Assembly (NCBI RefSeq): GCF_020379485.1
Contig: NC_063436.1
Span: 24,302,423 to 24,366,422 of the forward strand
Direction of reading: 5' to 3'
From: Brassica napus
Taxonomy: Eukaryota > Streptophyta > Magnoliopsida > Brassicales > Brassicaceae
DNA: 64,000 nt
The first letter of the stretch is position 1, and each line of letters opens with the position of its first letter. The notes under the pieces were generated by a model. That model worked only from the letters and a program-made list of their open reading frames with translations. It was not told the origin of the DNA and did no database searches. Shown here in pieces: positions 37,664 to 49,000 of this stretch. The position numbers and the translations under genes were made by a program.

Positions 37664-37802
37664 GGGGAGAACATACGCCAAAGAGACTTGATTTATTGGA
37701 AGCATTATCGTGTGAAATCGACTCTGAAGTGTCGAGATTGCTAATGAACAGCTCGTAAGTCCCATTCCAAAGACGAACATCATAGTTCCAAGAAGGTGTA
37801 TC
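37664..37802 (-). pseudogene. Short coding-like fragment, unidentified
   Basis: An open minus-strand stretch of about 46 codons reads TPSWNYDVRLWNGTYELF, then ISNLDTSESISHDNASNK. Its codon use looks more gene-like than the AT-rich surroundings, but no start, stop or partner exon is evident and I know no match. Confidence 0.2.
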
Positions 37803-37919
37803 TACAAATATGGTGTATATCATAAGCAACTTATCGATTTAGTTGTTATATATGCATTAGTGCATATAATGTTCTAAAGCTAAACCATAGATATACAAAG
37901 TCTCATTAGCATGATTATC

Positions 37920-38653
37920 CCTAGCACCTCTAATAGAGTTCTTAATCAATTTTTTAGTAATAAATGGGTGTTAAGCACTTAATTTAAGAAATCTCTAAAT
38001 TGTTGTTCTCCAATGCAAGTATCTTATTTAGAGGTTCTTATAAAATAAAAAGAAAACATTGAGACACAAAATATTTCAAACACACTCTACAAAAGTTCAC
38101 AAGAACACAAGTAATAGCATCGTAGTCATGACAAGAGACATGAATCATAAAGAGTAGAAGTATTTCAAGACACAAAACATTAACATAAGAAGTGGATACC
38201 TTCTTGATCCTGAGCTTGAACAAGACCAATAATAGCAAAAGCTCTTAGTACCATCAACAATAACGGTAGCCACACTCTCTGCACTGGATCACATCCCCAC
38301 TGCAAAATGACATATGTCTCAATGAATCAGAGGAATTAAGCAAACAACAAGTGAGATCAAAGAGGTCAAAGAGGTCAAACAACAGGTCAAAGAGCCGGAG
38401 CCGGATCGTTATCCTCCTCCTTCTCCAGTGGTGGTGGATCAACAGCTTGATCAAGAAGAGGTTCGGTTCCTCCTTTGAGGAGAGAAAGAGAGATGAGAGA
38501 GAGAAATACTTTGTCGACGTGTGTCCCATAAGCAGCGACTCTTGTAATGCTTAATTAAGCAGCGCCTCTTGCATTAATAGGTAATTTTTATTTTCTTTTA
38601 AATCATAATTATCTTAGCAACCCTATTAAGCGCCTGCGATATTAATGCTCTTA
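37920..38653 (-). mobile_element. Harbinger-like non-autonomous element carrying an NRPB12 piece
   Basis: On the minus strand it appears to start near 38653 (GAGCATTAATATCGCAGG), after a TAA/TTA context like the MITEs elsewhere in the window. The other end near 37920-37940 is poorly defined. It contains a copied fragment of a host gene at 38264-38409. The superfamily call is tentative. Confidence 0.35.
38264..38409 (-). pseudogene. NRPB12 (RNA polymerase subunit, RPABC4) gene fragment
   Basis: Behind a splice acceptor at 38300, bases 38299-38264 encode SGDVIQCRECGYR, the zinc-ribbon C-terminal motif of the RNA polymerase subunit NRPB12/RPABC4. About 100 bp before it, GATCCGGCTCCGG (about 38407-38395) would encode DPAP, as in the NRPB12 N-terminus. 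The zinc-ribbon half between them and the basic C-terminal tail are absent, and the frame stops soon after CGYR. So this is a captured or decayed fragment with an intron border. The zinc-ribbon match is strong; the N-terminal match is short. Confidence 0.65.
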
Positions 38654-39595
38654 GTGGCTTCTACCATAAGTATTATCACCTTCCCACGATTCACAGAATA
38701 TTGCACAAACGACTCTGCGACATACAGATGTCCCTGCACCGATCAAATACCAGAGGGACAGATAGGAGTTAAAGCTCACGAGCACCCATTTTAGGTGCTA
38801 AAATTTGTAAAAAAAATTATAGAAAAATTGTAGGGCATCAAATTTTTTGGTGTAATGATTTATGGGTAAAAACAAATTTCGTCCTTTAGGAATCCAAATA
38901 CATAAGATCGGGCCTGGGGAGAGCATAATAGTTTTAGAGTATAATGTGTTGCTTCTGTAAGATGCAAATAGATAAGATAAATTTACACTGAGGATTCAAA
39001 CATTAAGCAACTAAATACTGATACAACTCTCTTTATATTCACGCGGGTGATTATATCGACAAATATCTTTGTACAAACCCAAACGCAAACGCATGCACTT
39101 ATAAATTCTACGACAATCCGATCTGCCGATCCAATCCTAAGCCCAATATTCTCTTTGGTTTCCAGTACTAGTTAATTCGGTTTAATTAATCGAAATATTA
39201 TACTTCTCAACTCTTGTACTTTTCTGCCAACAGTACATGTTAGCATGTCACAAGAATAATGACACTCTCATCTTAGAAAAAATAAAAGAACAAGAAGAAT
39301 GACATTCCCCGTGTCCAAACAACAACCACATGGACTTGATTTGCGCGAGTTTCAATCAGTTCTCTTGCCCACATGTGTTTATCTGATCTATCCTAGCCAC
39401 ATATCCACCACTACCTTCTTAATCTTAAGAAATTGTTATGACCATTTCCAATAAGGTGCTGTTCTTTTGCTCATCCAGCTGAATTTTAAAAACTCATTTC
39501 AATTTTTCACCCAAATGAGGATGAATTTTGATGGTGCATCTGCATGCAAGTGCATCTAGTTAAGTATAAAATGATAAATGGCAAAATAACTTCTT
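38654..39595. other. Intergenic DNA, no gene recognised
   Basis: No frame, repeat or RNA that I can support. Composition is slightly less AT-rich than neighbouring intergenic DNA. Confidence 0.4.
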
Positions 39596-39614
39596 AAAAT
39601 TAAAATATTATTTT

Positions 39615-40470
39615 CGAACCAAAAATCCTATATTTTCCCATATACATTTTTCCGTCAAAACCGAAAAATGCATTTTCTCGCCAAAACTGACACACTTTTC
39701 GCCAAAACCACAAAAATACGTTTTTCCCCAAAAAGCGTAAAAATGCACATTTCCATAAAACATACATTTCGGCCAAACTAGTAACCCACACTTTTCGGCT
39801 AAAACGGTAAAAATACACTTTCCCGCCAAAATCTTGAACCGCACTAAAACCGAAAATCATACTTTCCCGCCAACACAGTAAAAACACACTTTGTCGCCAA
39901 AAATTGCAAAATACATTTTTCCACCAAAACTGGAAAACACACATTTTCCCGCAAAAACCGAAAAAATGCATTTTTTATAGTCAAAACCGGAAACGCATTT
40001 TTCCATCAAAAACGTAAAAACATATTTTTCCGTAAAAACTGCAAAACACATTTTTCCGTCAAAACCAGAAAAACGGATTTTTTCGCCAAAACCGGACAAA
40101 CACATTTTCTCACCAAAACCGGACAAACGTATTTTCCCGCTAAAAACGCATGTTCCTGCCAAAATCGAGAAAATGCATTTCCCGCTAAAAACCAAAACCG
40201 TATGTTCCCACCAAAACTGCAAAACGCAATTTCTGTCAAATCTGCAAATATACGTTTTCTCCAAAAAAGCGTAAAAATGCACATTTCCATAAACACACAC
40301 TTTTTGGCCAAACCAGTAAAACCTTACTTTTCGCCCAAAACGGTAAAAATACACTTTCCCGAAAGCAGCAAATATCATAAATACGCTGTAAAATGCGTTT
40401 TCTGATTTTGGCGGGAAAATGCGTTTTCTGATTTTGGCATAACGGTTTTGACGGGAAAATACGTTTTTCC
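39615..40470. repeat. Degenerate minisatellite, unit about 26 bp, with a longer-period repeat
   Basis: About 30 diverged units of the form CCAAAACCG-TAAAAATGCA-TTTTCCCG, roughly 26 bp each, run almost without interruption. A block at about 39708-39830 recurs at about 40243-40362 with the same irregular units in the same order, a second repeat level of about 534 bp. Because few units contain a stop in some minus frames, open stretches of up to 173 codons appear; their F, K, C and G-rich translation is a product of the repeat, not a gene. Confidence 0.85.
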
Positions 40471-40494
40471 AACTTATTTATTTTTGATTTTCGA

Positions 40495-40639
40495 AAATAT
40501 CTCTTATTTATTTATGTAAAAACGTTATTTATTTACAGAGTATCTCGAAAGCTCAGCAAATATCTCTATGAAATGCATTTTTCTAATGTTATTGATGCGA
40601 AATAAATAAGAGATATTTGCTGAGCTTTCGAGATACTCT
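40495..40639. repeat. Long inverted repeat: 31-bp perfect arms, 41-nt loop
   Basis: 40537-40567 and 40609-40639 are perfect reverse complements. A second pair (about 40495-40513 and 40600-40617, sequence TCTTATTTATTT against AAATAAATAAGA) partly overlaps it, so the folding can vary. It lies next to the minisatellite. It may be the remains of a palindromic element or a small-RNA-producing hairpin. Confidence 0.8.
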
Positions 40640-41739
40640 CCCCGTTTCAACGTATTTATGATATTTTAAATAATTTTTGTTATTTCATAATAAATGACGT
40701 TTTTACATATTTAGGTAATTTTATTTTTATTAAAATTGGTATAACCAATTACATTTTAGTATTTATGTTCATAGCTAATAATTATAGTTAATGTAATTTT
40801 AAGAAAAAATAATTTTTGTAATATATGTGCATTGATGCAAAAACATCATCTAGTATAAAACAATAGGGTATTTTTTATTAATAGATATTTTCTGGAAAAA
40901 GTAAACTGTCGGCGTCGTAAAAGACTGCAAAATACCACTATATACATTCACATACATTGGTTAAGAATCTATACCATGAACTGTACACGCTTGTCTATTA
41001 TCACAGAAATAGAACCAGGTTCTCTTTAAAGTGATTTGATTTAATTTGACAAAAAAAAGTGATTTAATTTAATTTAATTTTTAATTAGAAAGAACTTCAA
41101 CGTAAAAATTCGGTGATCATTAATGTTTACAAATATAATAAACCTTCTGGATATCCTTTGTTGTGATGTTTCCGGATATTCTGATTTAGAGAAGACTAAA
41201 TGTTACTAATTTTACGAATATAATTAATTAAATTATAGAGCATTTTAGAGAAAGTAGTTAACATCACTTTTTCTCTTTTCGACAGATGAATTCTAAACAT
41301 TTCTAACCTAACACTAACTCTATTTAATATGATTTCATACAACATTTTTTTAATCCAAACATGATTTCATACAAAAAAATTTCAATCTAACATTAAAAGT
41401 CACAGTATGTTAGTGTAATACTATAGTGTTTATATTCAGTACATTAAACACTATTCACTTATGTTTATTAATAAAATATATAACTAAATAAATGATAAAT
41501 AAGAAAAAATACATATCAAATTATAAATTAAATATTTATAGTAAAATATTATATGTATTGAAATACTAGATATGTATTTAAATATTATTATATATTTAGT
41601 AAATGTTTATTATAATGTGTTTTATGTAATATATTACATAATAATTATCTATGTTTAAATATTAAATAAAAAGTTTTAATTTAATAATATGATAACATAT
41701 TTAAAGTGAAGTTTGGTGTTGTGCTTAGAGACTATTTTT

Positions 41740-42234
41740 TTAGTGTTGATTGAAGTTAAATTCAAGGTCAACGGCCACAACTATCGTATCCCATACTATC
41801 TTACCGACAGAATCTATCCGAAATGGTCAACATTTATCCAATCTATCCCACTTCTTCAAGGTCTTAAAGTAGAACTATTTGCTGAACGTCAAGAATCCGT
41901 CAGAAAAGATGTCGAACGTGATTTTGGAGTATTGCAATTGAGGTTCGCAATAGTTAAAAACCCAGCTTGACTATAGGACAAGGAAAAGATTGGAAGGATT
42001 ATGAGAACTTGTGTCATACTGCACAATATGATAGTAGAAGACGAACGACACGGATACATTCTGTTTGATACATCTGACTTCATAGCAGGAGAGTCAAGCA
42101 GAAGTTCCCAGGTTAATTTCTCGTACTCTACGGATATCCCGTCCTATATCAGTAATATGCTTTCTATTCGCAATCAAATTCGGGATCAACAGATACATGA
42201 TCGTTTGAAAGCTGATTTAGCTGAAAATAAATGA
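41740..42234 (+). pseudogene. PIF/Harbinger transposase (DDE), C-terminal remnant
   Basis: The first piece reads FKVNGHNYRIPYYLTDRIYP, then KWSTFIQSIPLLQG and RKDVERDFGVLQLRFAIVKN. After a small frame change near 41970-42000 it continues MRTCVILHNMIVEDERHG, then STDIPSYISNMLSIRNQIRD and DRLKADLAENK before the stop at 42232-42234. This is the end of a plant PIF/Harbinger (HARBI1/ALP1-like) nuclease, with the last catalytic acidic residue probably in RKDVERDFG. The first two-thirds are missing, so it is inactive. A MITE-like end (GGAGATGCTC before TAA, about 42460-42472) lies downstream. Confidence 0.85.
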
Positions 42235-42474
42235 CAAAAGTTTGGTAATCTAGATGAATAATATTTGTATGTTCATGAATTCTCATTGTATTAAATAAAA
42301 ACTTTTATAAAATATTAAAAATATTTTTTTTTAATTCCTAAGAACCCCGTCTTCAGGTTCACCAATGGAAGAACAAAATAGATACATGTTCACCACTATT
42401 CATGGCCTCACCAGAAATATATTAAAAAATTTCTATGAACCCCAAAAAAGGATTCATTAATGGAGATGCTCTAA

Positions 42475-43075
42475 GTGCCTAGCCACTCTTTTACAATGTC
42501 ACTACCTAGACTATACATATGGCATTGATTGGAAAATAATTTGCAAAAATATTATGCTCTTTATTATTTAATTAAACAATTATTAAAAAATATTTTAAAA
42601 CTGTAAATGATTTCTAAATATTTTTAACCAATGCTTTTATAAAATTTGTTTGTTAAAGATCATGAACTGAACCGCATGAACTACTTCCACCGGAAAAGAA
42701 CATAACCTAAATGAAGAGGGACGAAGAAAGGTGAAGAACAACCCATCTCGCATCACCACCACCTAAACACGACGAGGAGACAACCGAAAACGATGAACAA
42801 GATAAAAACAAAAAAAATGCATGCACAAGAAAAACTTACATATCCAAATAAATTATCTTGTTCAAAATCAGACAAAGAATAGACTAATACCATACCCCAC
42901 CACTGATTCGCTTCCGCAGCCACTAGATGTCACCCCCTCCAAAACTCCACCCATCCTCCAAAACAGGCCGAAGAGGAGAGAGGTGGAGGAGCCGCCACTA
43001 CCATGTTGCAAGAATAGAGAATTCACCAACTGCTGTATCTACAAATAGAGAGCCGAAGGACAACTATTTGCCAAA

Positions 43076-43122
<47 letters not shown>

Positions 43123-44500
43123 CTTTTCTTGTTCTTATCATCAGAAGTTAAGAACATTTCGACGTTAGTGTTTTAGAGATAAAGCAACTAGATACATGAC
43201 ATGTATTCAGAGTTAAACATATGTCTATTCCAATACCGGTCCAATATTTTTAAATTTTTTTAATGTCTTATGCTCAATTAAAATTTGGCCAATTTTTTTA
43301 AATAGTTATTTTTAAGTTTTTGTCACAAAATAACTCTCAAAAAATAAAATAACCAAAATAATCTCTTTTCATTTTGAAATTTGTAATATATATTTTTTGT
43401 TTTTTAAAATTTGAAACCGTTTTCTCCAACTCTAAATTCTAAGTCTAGATTAGTTAACTCTATGGTAAAAATACATTTGACCTTTTAATAAAATTTTAAA
43501 AAACTATCATAAAAAAAATTCTCTTTAAATTTAATTTGTGCTGTTGTTATTCATGTAAATTTTTTATAATGTTTATATACAACTAAAATCATTACTTTAA
43601 ACGATCGGGCTCTTTGCCTACACTCCGGATCGGCTCTGGGTATGTTCCAGATGATAAGTAATCCAAATGTAAATATTTCAGTTCTGCATGTTATCTTTCT
43701 TTCTTTTTTTGTCAACACATGTTATCTTCTACCAAAGATATTATTTTATTGTTTTTTTTTCAAAAACACTCTTATTAAAAAATTATTTATACAAGAAATT
43801 TCTATTATCTACCAGACTACTATTTACACCATAAAGTCAAAATTTGAAGACGCAGAAGTAGTTAACGTGACATGTACAGACCAAGCTCACGTGGTTTAAC
43901 TGTGGAACGACGATGGCTTTCCGTAATTTTATTTATTTAGGTCGGAAAATTCATACTTCGTGAAACTCAATCTACAAATTAATATTTAACAAGTTCTTAA
44001 ACTAATGAAAATTTAGACTAAACCAGTTTAAAATTTAAATAATAAATGATGATATTGTTTCTATAAAAATATACTATGATTTTATCATATCATTGCCTAG
44101 TAACTAATAGTTTTTCATTTTAAGTAAACAATGTTTATAAAAAAAAATTGAAGTTATATCATGTTTTCGTTTTTATTATTGATTATAAATTACAACAAAA
44201 ATTTTAATTATTATTTAGAAAAAAATTATTAACTATAAATTAATAACTGCAACTATATATAAAATATTACAGTTGTAGATTTTTAGTAGAATTTGATTTA
44301 TACTTATATCACTGTCAATAAAAGAATGGGCTGTTAGAGGATTTCTAGTCTTAATTTATTTTTACTCTATAATAAAGTAAAGATTAGATCTACTCAATAA
44401 ATAAAATAATACAGTTTTTTTGTTTATTCATTATTTTACTTTTTACTTTAAAATTGAAATTTGAGTTGGATTGGAACTCAAGAAAATTACATTAGAGATG
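42475..44500. other. Intergenic DNA, including an AT microsatellite
   Basis: No gene recognised. A perfect AT dinucleotide run of about 42 bp lies at 43080-43121. The stretch at about 43260-43500 (CTCTAAATTCTAAGTCTAGATTAG) resembles 9410-9460, evidently two copies of a dispersed repeat. Confidence 0.5.
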
Positions 44501-44697
44501 CTTACGTGTATTAAAAACACTACAAAAGAGGCTAAGGTTGTCTCTGTTTGATAGGGTTTTCAAGAAAAAACAGAAACACTCTTTTGCCTCAGAACGCCGT
44601 TACACAAACCTTTCTCTAAACTTGTGCTTCTCTCTTCATCCTTCTTCGTACTCTTATCTCTCTCTGTCTTCGTTTTCTGTTGTTACAGAGATAGAAT

Positions 44698-44823
44698 CAC
44701 CGTCGGGCTCGGATTCGCTTGGTGCAGGTCGGGACACAAAATCACTGGTGCTTTTGCCTTATTGGTTTGTGAGCAGGGATTGGCTCCCGCCTTGCATCAA
44801 CTGAATCGGAGCCTCCAATGGTG
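44698..44823 (+). ncRNA. MIR168A: MIR168a microRNA precursor hairpin
   Basis: The mature miR168 sequence is at 44715-44735, beginning TCGCTTGGTGCAGGTC and ending GGGAC. The opposite-arm product is at 44786-44806, beginning CCCGCCTTGCATCAAC. The arms pair with two mismatches and a few G-U pairs across the duplex, and pairing continues outward (CACCGTCGGGCTCGGA with TCGGAGCCTCCAATGGTG). The foldback is about 126 nt. miR168 directs cleavage of AGO1 mRNA, forming the feedback loop that sets AGO1 level. The mature form ends in C where Arabidopsis miR168a ends in A. In Arabidopsis MIR168a is At4g19395, directly after the fatty-alcohol oxidase At4g19380, the same order as here. The primary transcript probably starts upstream of 44600; its ends are not visible. 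Confidence 0.95.
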
Positions 44824-45939
44824 AAACCAATCCTATCAGATCTGGAACTTATATATACATATATATACTCTTCTCCTCTCTTTTTTTTTTTCTTCTCTTG
44901 AATTCTAACTTATATTATAAGACCAAACCTAGAAATTAAGGATTAAAAAGTGTGTTTCTTTGAATATTAAATCATGTTGTTGGCAAATAAAAAGTTATCT
45001 AATTTTGTTTGGTTTTAAGCTATTGTGTTTCCCTCTTCAATCTCTGTTAAGTTGAATCTTTATTGTAGATTTAATATTTTAGTTGATATTGTCTATGTTT
45101 GGACAATTTTTAGAATTTGCTAGATGCTGGAGGACAGTTTTATTCAAGATCTAGGGTTTGAATTCTTACAGTCCTACTTCATATAATTTGATTTCTTAGG
45201 GTAGAGATTACGATAGCGAGCTCTGTTTTTTTTCTCTTGAGAATCTTTATGGTGTATGATTGGTTTTACTCTTAAGTTAAAATCATTAATAAAACGTCTG
45301 TTAATGATAATTGAGGAAACGCATGGTTCAAACTCTGTCTTGTTGTCAGTCCCTGAAGTTTCACATTCAAGCTCAACCCAAACCTCTATATAGAAACATA
45401 TGGTCACAGTTTCAGATTTTGTTTACTACAGTTGGTCTGGTTGGTTATATATATAAGAAACTACTTCATTCTTTGATTTTCACATTTCCACATCCAGCAA
45501 TATGAAGAAGAAGAAAAATATAAAGATCTTGGTGCATCAGCAAATCTCTTGTCTTGATTTTCTCTATGTTTCTCTAAGAAGGTTCCATCTACGTTTTGAT
45601 TTAGTTTCTTGATGAAATGGTAATCTCTTTTCTTACGTAAGAAAATGTTCTTAAATGGTAATTGCAGGGTATTTCCGCTATGTCAGAGGAGTAATCTGCA
45701 TTACCTGAAAAACAATGACGACTCTTGATATCAAGTTTGAAGCTTGTGAATAACAAAATTCAACAAGACAAAAAGACTCTGATCCCGCTTCAAGAAGTTG
45801 GCCAGTTTCAGAGATTACAAAGCAACAACTCTGGATTTTTACAGGACTGGAACTGGATCAAAACATTTGTATGATGAGACGAGTTGTTAACAAAAATGGA
45901 ACTTTTTTTTACTGTACCCACAACAGGCATGTACAAATT
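44824..45939. other. Region between MIR168a and the LINE
   Basis: No protein gene recognised. Part is probably the 3' portion of the miR168 primary transcript. The final 15 bp (45925-45939) are the left target duplication of the LINE. Confidence 0.4.
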
Positions 45940-46087
45940 TTTTTTTTTTTGATAAAATGTGAATTTATACCAAAAGGAACAGTTTTGTTTACATCAGCTC
46001 GGCGAAGCTATTATAGTTTCATAAGACCCAAAAAAAAGTGGAAAAAGCCTACATGAAACTAGGGGAAGAGATCAGGTAATAGATCAG

Positions 46088-49000
46088 TTACTCATTAGCA
46101 AACCAGAGGCTTAAAAGATTTCTGAACCCCTTGCGGTTGAGACGAGCCAAGATTGCATCCTTGATACACCTGTCAATCTGCCTAAACAGTAGAGAAGGTA
46201 GAAGTGATGGGCCAGCGTGGAGTCGCGAGTTCCGTTCACGCCAAATCAGATATATTGTAGCCTGGAAGACCAGACGCTTGAGCAGAGTAACAGGAGGAGA
46301 AGCAGCATCACTAATCCAATTCATAAAAGCACCCCAGTTATCGCAGAGCCAGCTAGCCCCCAAACGTCTTGACACAATGTTCCATACCTCTCGACTGTAA
46401 TCACACGACAAGAAGAGATGATCCCGAGTCTCTATGTTTTGGGTACAGAGCAAACATTTATCTGAGACTTCTAATCCCCATCTGACCAACCTGTCACGTA
46501 CTGGAAGTCTGTTTAGAATCACTACCCAAAAGTGGAACGCATGCTTTGGAATACATCCTTTAAACCAAACACCAGTGTGCCAAGAAGGTCGAGGCACTCT
46601 TGGTCTAAGATGATCCCACGTTAGCGCCGATGAAAATATAGTAGTCGCAGACCCGGGAACAATCCATTCAAAACAATCCGAGTGCTCAACCGAAGACGGA
46701 AGAGGAGTTCGGAGAAGACAATCCCTTACCGCTGCGAGACTTGGATTACGAGTGCGGGAGGGAGGGAGATGCCACCCGCGGGAGGTAACAGCATCTGAGA
46801 CCCTGCTTTCTATAGGAATACCCATCAGTTGGGGACCGTCCTGTCCAACGACATCAATTAAAGGACCTATATCAAGCCAGTGATCAAACCAAAAGCTAGA
46901 GCTCTGCCCGTCTGATACATCACACCGAAGGAATCTTCTAGCAAGAGGGCGAAGGGAGAGCATTGTCTTCCAAATCCAGGAGGAGGCAGTTCTAATAGGT
47001 GCGTTCCAAAAGCTTCCTTGTCTGAGATAGTGATTGCGCATCCAAGCTACCCATAGTGAGTCGGATTTAGAGAAGAGTAGCCATATGAGTTTCAGGTTTA
47101 GAGTCTTGTTCCACAAACTGAAATTGCGCAAACCAAGACCCCCCTCTTCCTTAGGCAAACAGATCTGGTGCCAAGCTACTTTGACGCCATGTTTCTTCGA
47201 GATATCTCCAGCCCATAGGAAGTGGTTACACATGGCTTCAATTGTCTTGAGACACGATTTGGGGAGCAGAAAAGCTGATATCCAGAAATTGACAGTACTG
47301 TAGATCACCGACGAGACTAGCTGAAGCCTCCCCGCAAAAGAGAGAACCTTTGTTGTCCAATGATTGAATCTAGCCAAGATGGAATCAAATAGAGGAGTGT
47401 ATTCTGACCGCCGCAATTTCCGGTGAGTAAGTGGTAGCCCCAAGTATCTGAAAGGAAACGTGCCAACTGTGAACCCAAATGCTGCAAGACTTTCTGTTTG
47501 ATCCTCAGTCAGACCTGCTGTATACAGCGCAGACTTCTCTCTGTTCATCTCAAGACCCGAGAGGCGGTGAAAAACTTCCAGGGTTGCTGTTAAATTCTCT
47601 AGAGATGAAGAGGATCCATCGAAGAATACCATAACATCATCAGCGAAAGCTAGATGAGATATATTTGGATTCTGAGCTTTCGGGTGGTATTTGATGCTGC
47701 CACTATCAAATCCAGTCTGAAGCAAACTCGCAAACACTTCCATAGCTATAACAAATAGGTACGGAGAGATTGGGTCTCCTTGCCTGAGACCTTGCTTACC
47801 CTCAAAGAAGCCACATAGGTCCCCATTCACGTTGATAGAGAAGCTTGGGGTGGTAATGCATTGCTGAATCCAATTGACAAACACCTCTGGAAAGTTAGCC
47901 ACCCTAAGTACCCGTAATATGAATTCCCATTTGAGAGAATCAAAAGCTTTCCGCAGGTCTACTTTAAGAACCCCTCTAGCAGACACATTCGCTTGGTTGA
48001 AGTTCTGAACCAGTTCAGTGGCAAGCAAGACATTTTCAATCAAGAGCCGCCCCTTGACGAAAGCAGATTGGTGCGGGGAGATAATCTCAGGAAGAACAGT
48101 CTCAAGCCTCGTAGCAATGACCTTTGATATAACCTTATACAGGACGTTACAGAGAGATATCGGTCTAAATTCAGTGATCTTACTTGCATTGACGCTCTTG
48201 GGGATCAGAGTTATTGCAGTACAGTTCCATTGTCTGAGAATTTTGCCCGAAGTAAAGAATTCTTTAACTGCTGATGTAATCTCTGGCCCTATGATCGACC
48301 ATGAAGCTCGAATAAACTCAGCATTATATCCATCTGGGCCCGGAGATTTATTCCTCGGAAGAGCAAAAATAATGTTTTTGATCTCGTCGTTAGATACCTC
48401 CGCAGAGAGCATAGCCCGCATCTCAGGAGAGCAGCGGAACTTTGTCAAAGAATCAATGAGGTTGGAGTCTTGCCTAGTCAACGGTTCTTGCTCCCGACCA
48501 AGTAGACTCTGGAAAAACTGAACACAATGAGCAGCAATATCCTCCTGCCTCTCAATGCGCCTCCCGTCATTAGTAATAAGATAGTGGATCTGATTGGAAG
48601 AGGTTCTAGATGCTACCATACGATGATAGAAAGCAGTGTTGGAATCGCTCTTCCCTGACCACTGGACACGAGATCTTTGCTGAAAGAATTTCTCCTCGGC
48701 TACTGCTAGTTCCATCCACTGCTTGTGAGCTATCTTTTCGAGTGCCGCTAGTGCAGGGGATGGAGCAGCTAGAAAGTCTTCTTGTCGTTTCGACAAAGCC
48801 AGGGCTGCGTCAGCCACCCTCTTTTCAATGCCAGAATAGTTGTTTCTATGCAGAGTGCGTATCGGACCCTTCAGCATTTTGAGCTTCTTACTTACCACAA
48901 ACATGCGGGTACCACTGACGTGAAAGTTCGTCCAAGCCTCAGAGACAATCGGTAAGAAGTTTCGATTGTCGAGAAGAAAGTTTGAAAATCTGAAGGGCCT

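Noticed and set aside
39600..40472. Minus-strand frames of 78-173 codons rich in F, C, K and G
   Set aside because: They are read-through of a 26-bp minisatellite; all are repeat-derived with no gene features.
44538..44824. Two overlapping plus-strand frames of 66-88 codons
   Set aside because: They run across the miR168 hairpin, whose structure and conservation explain the sequence.
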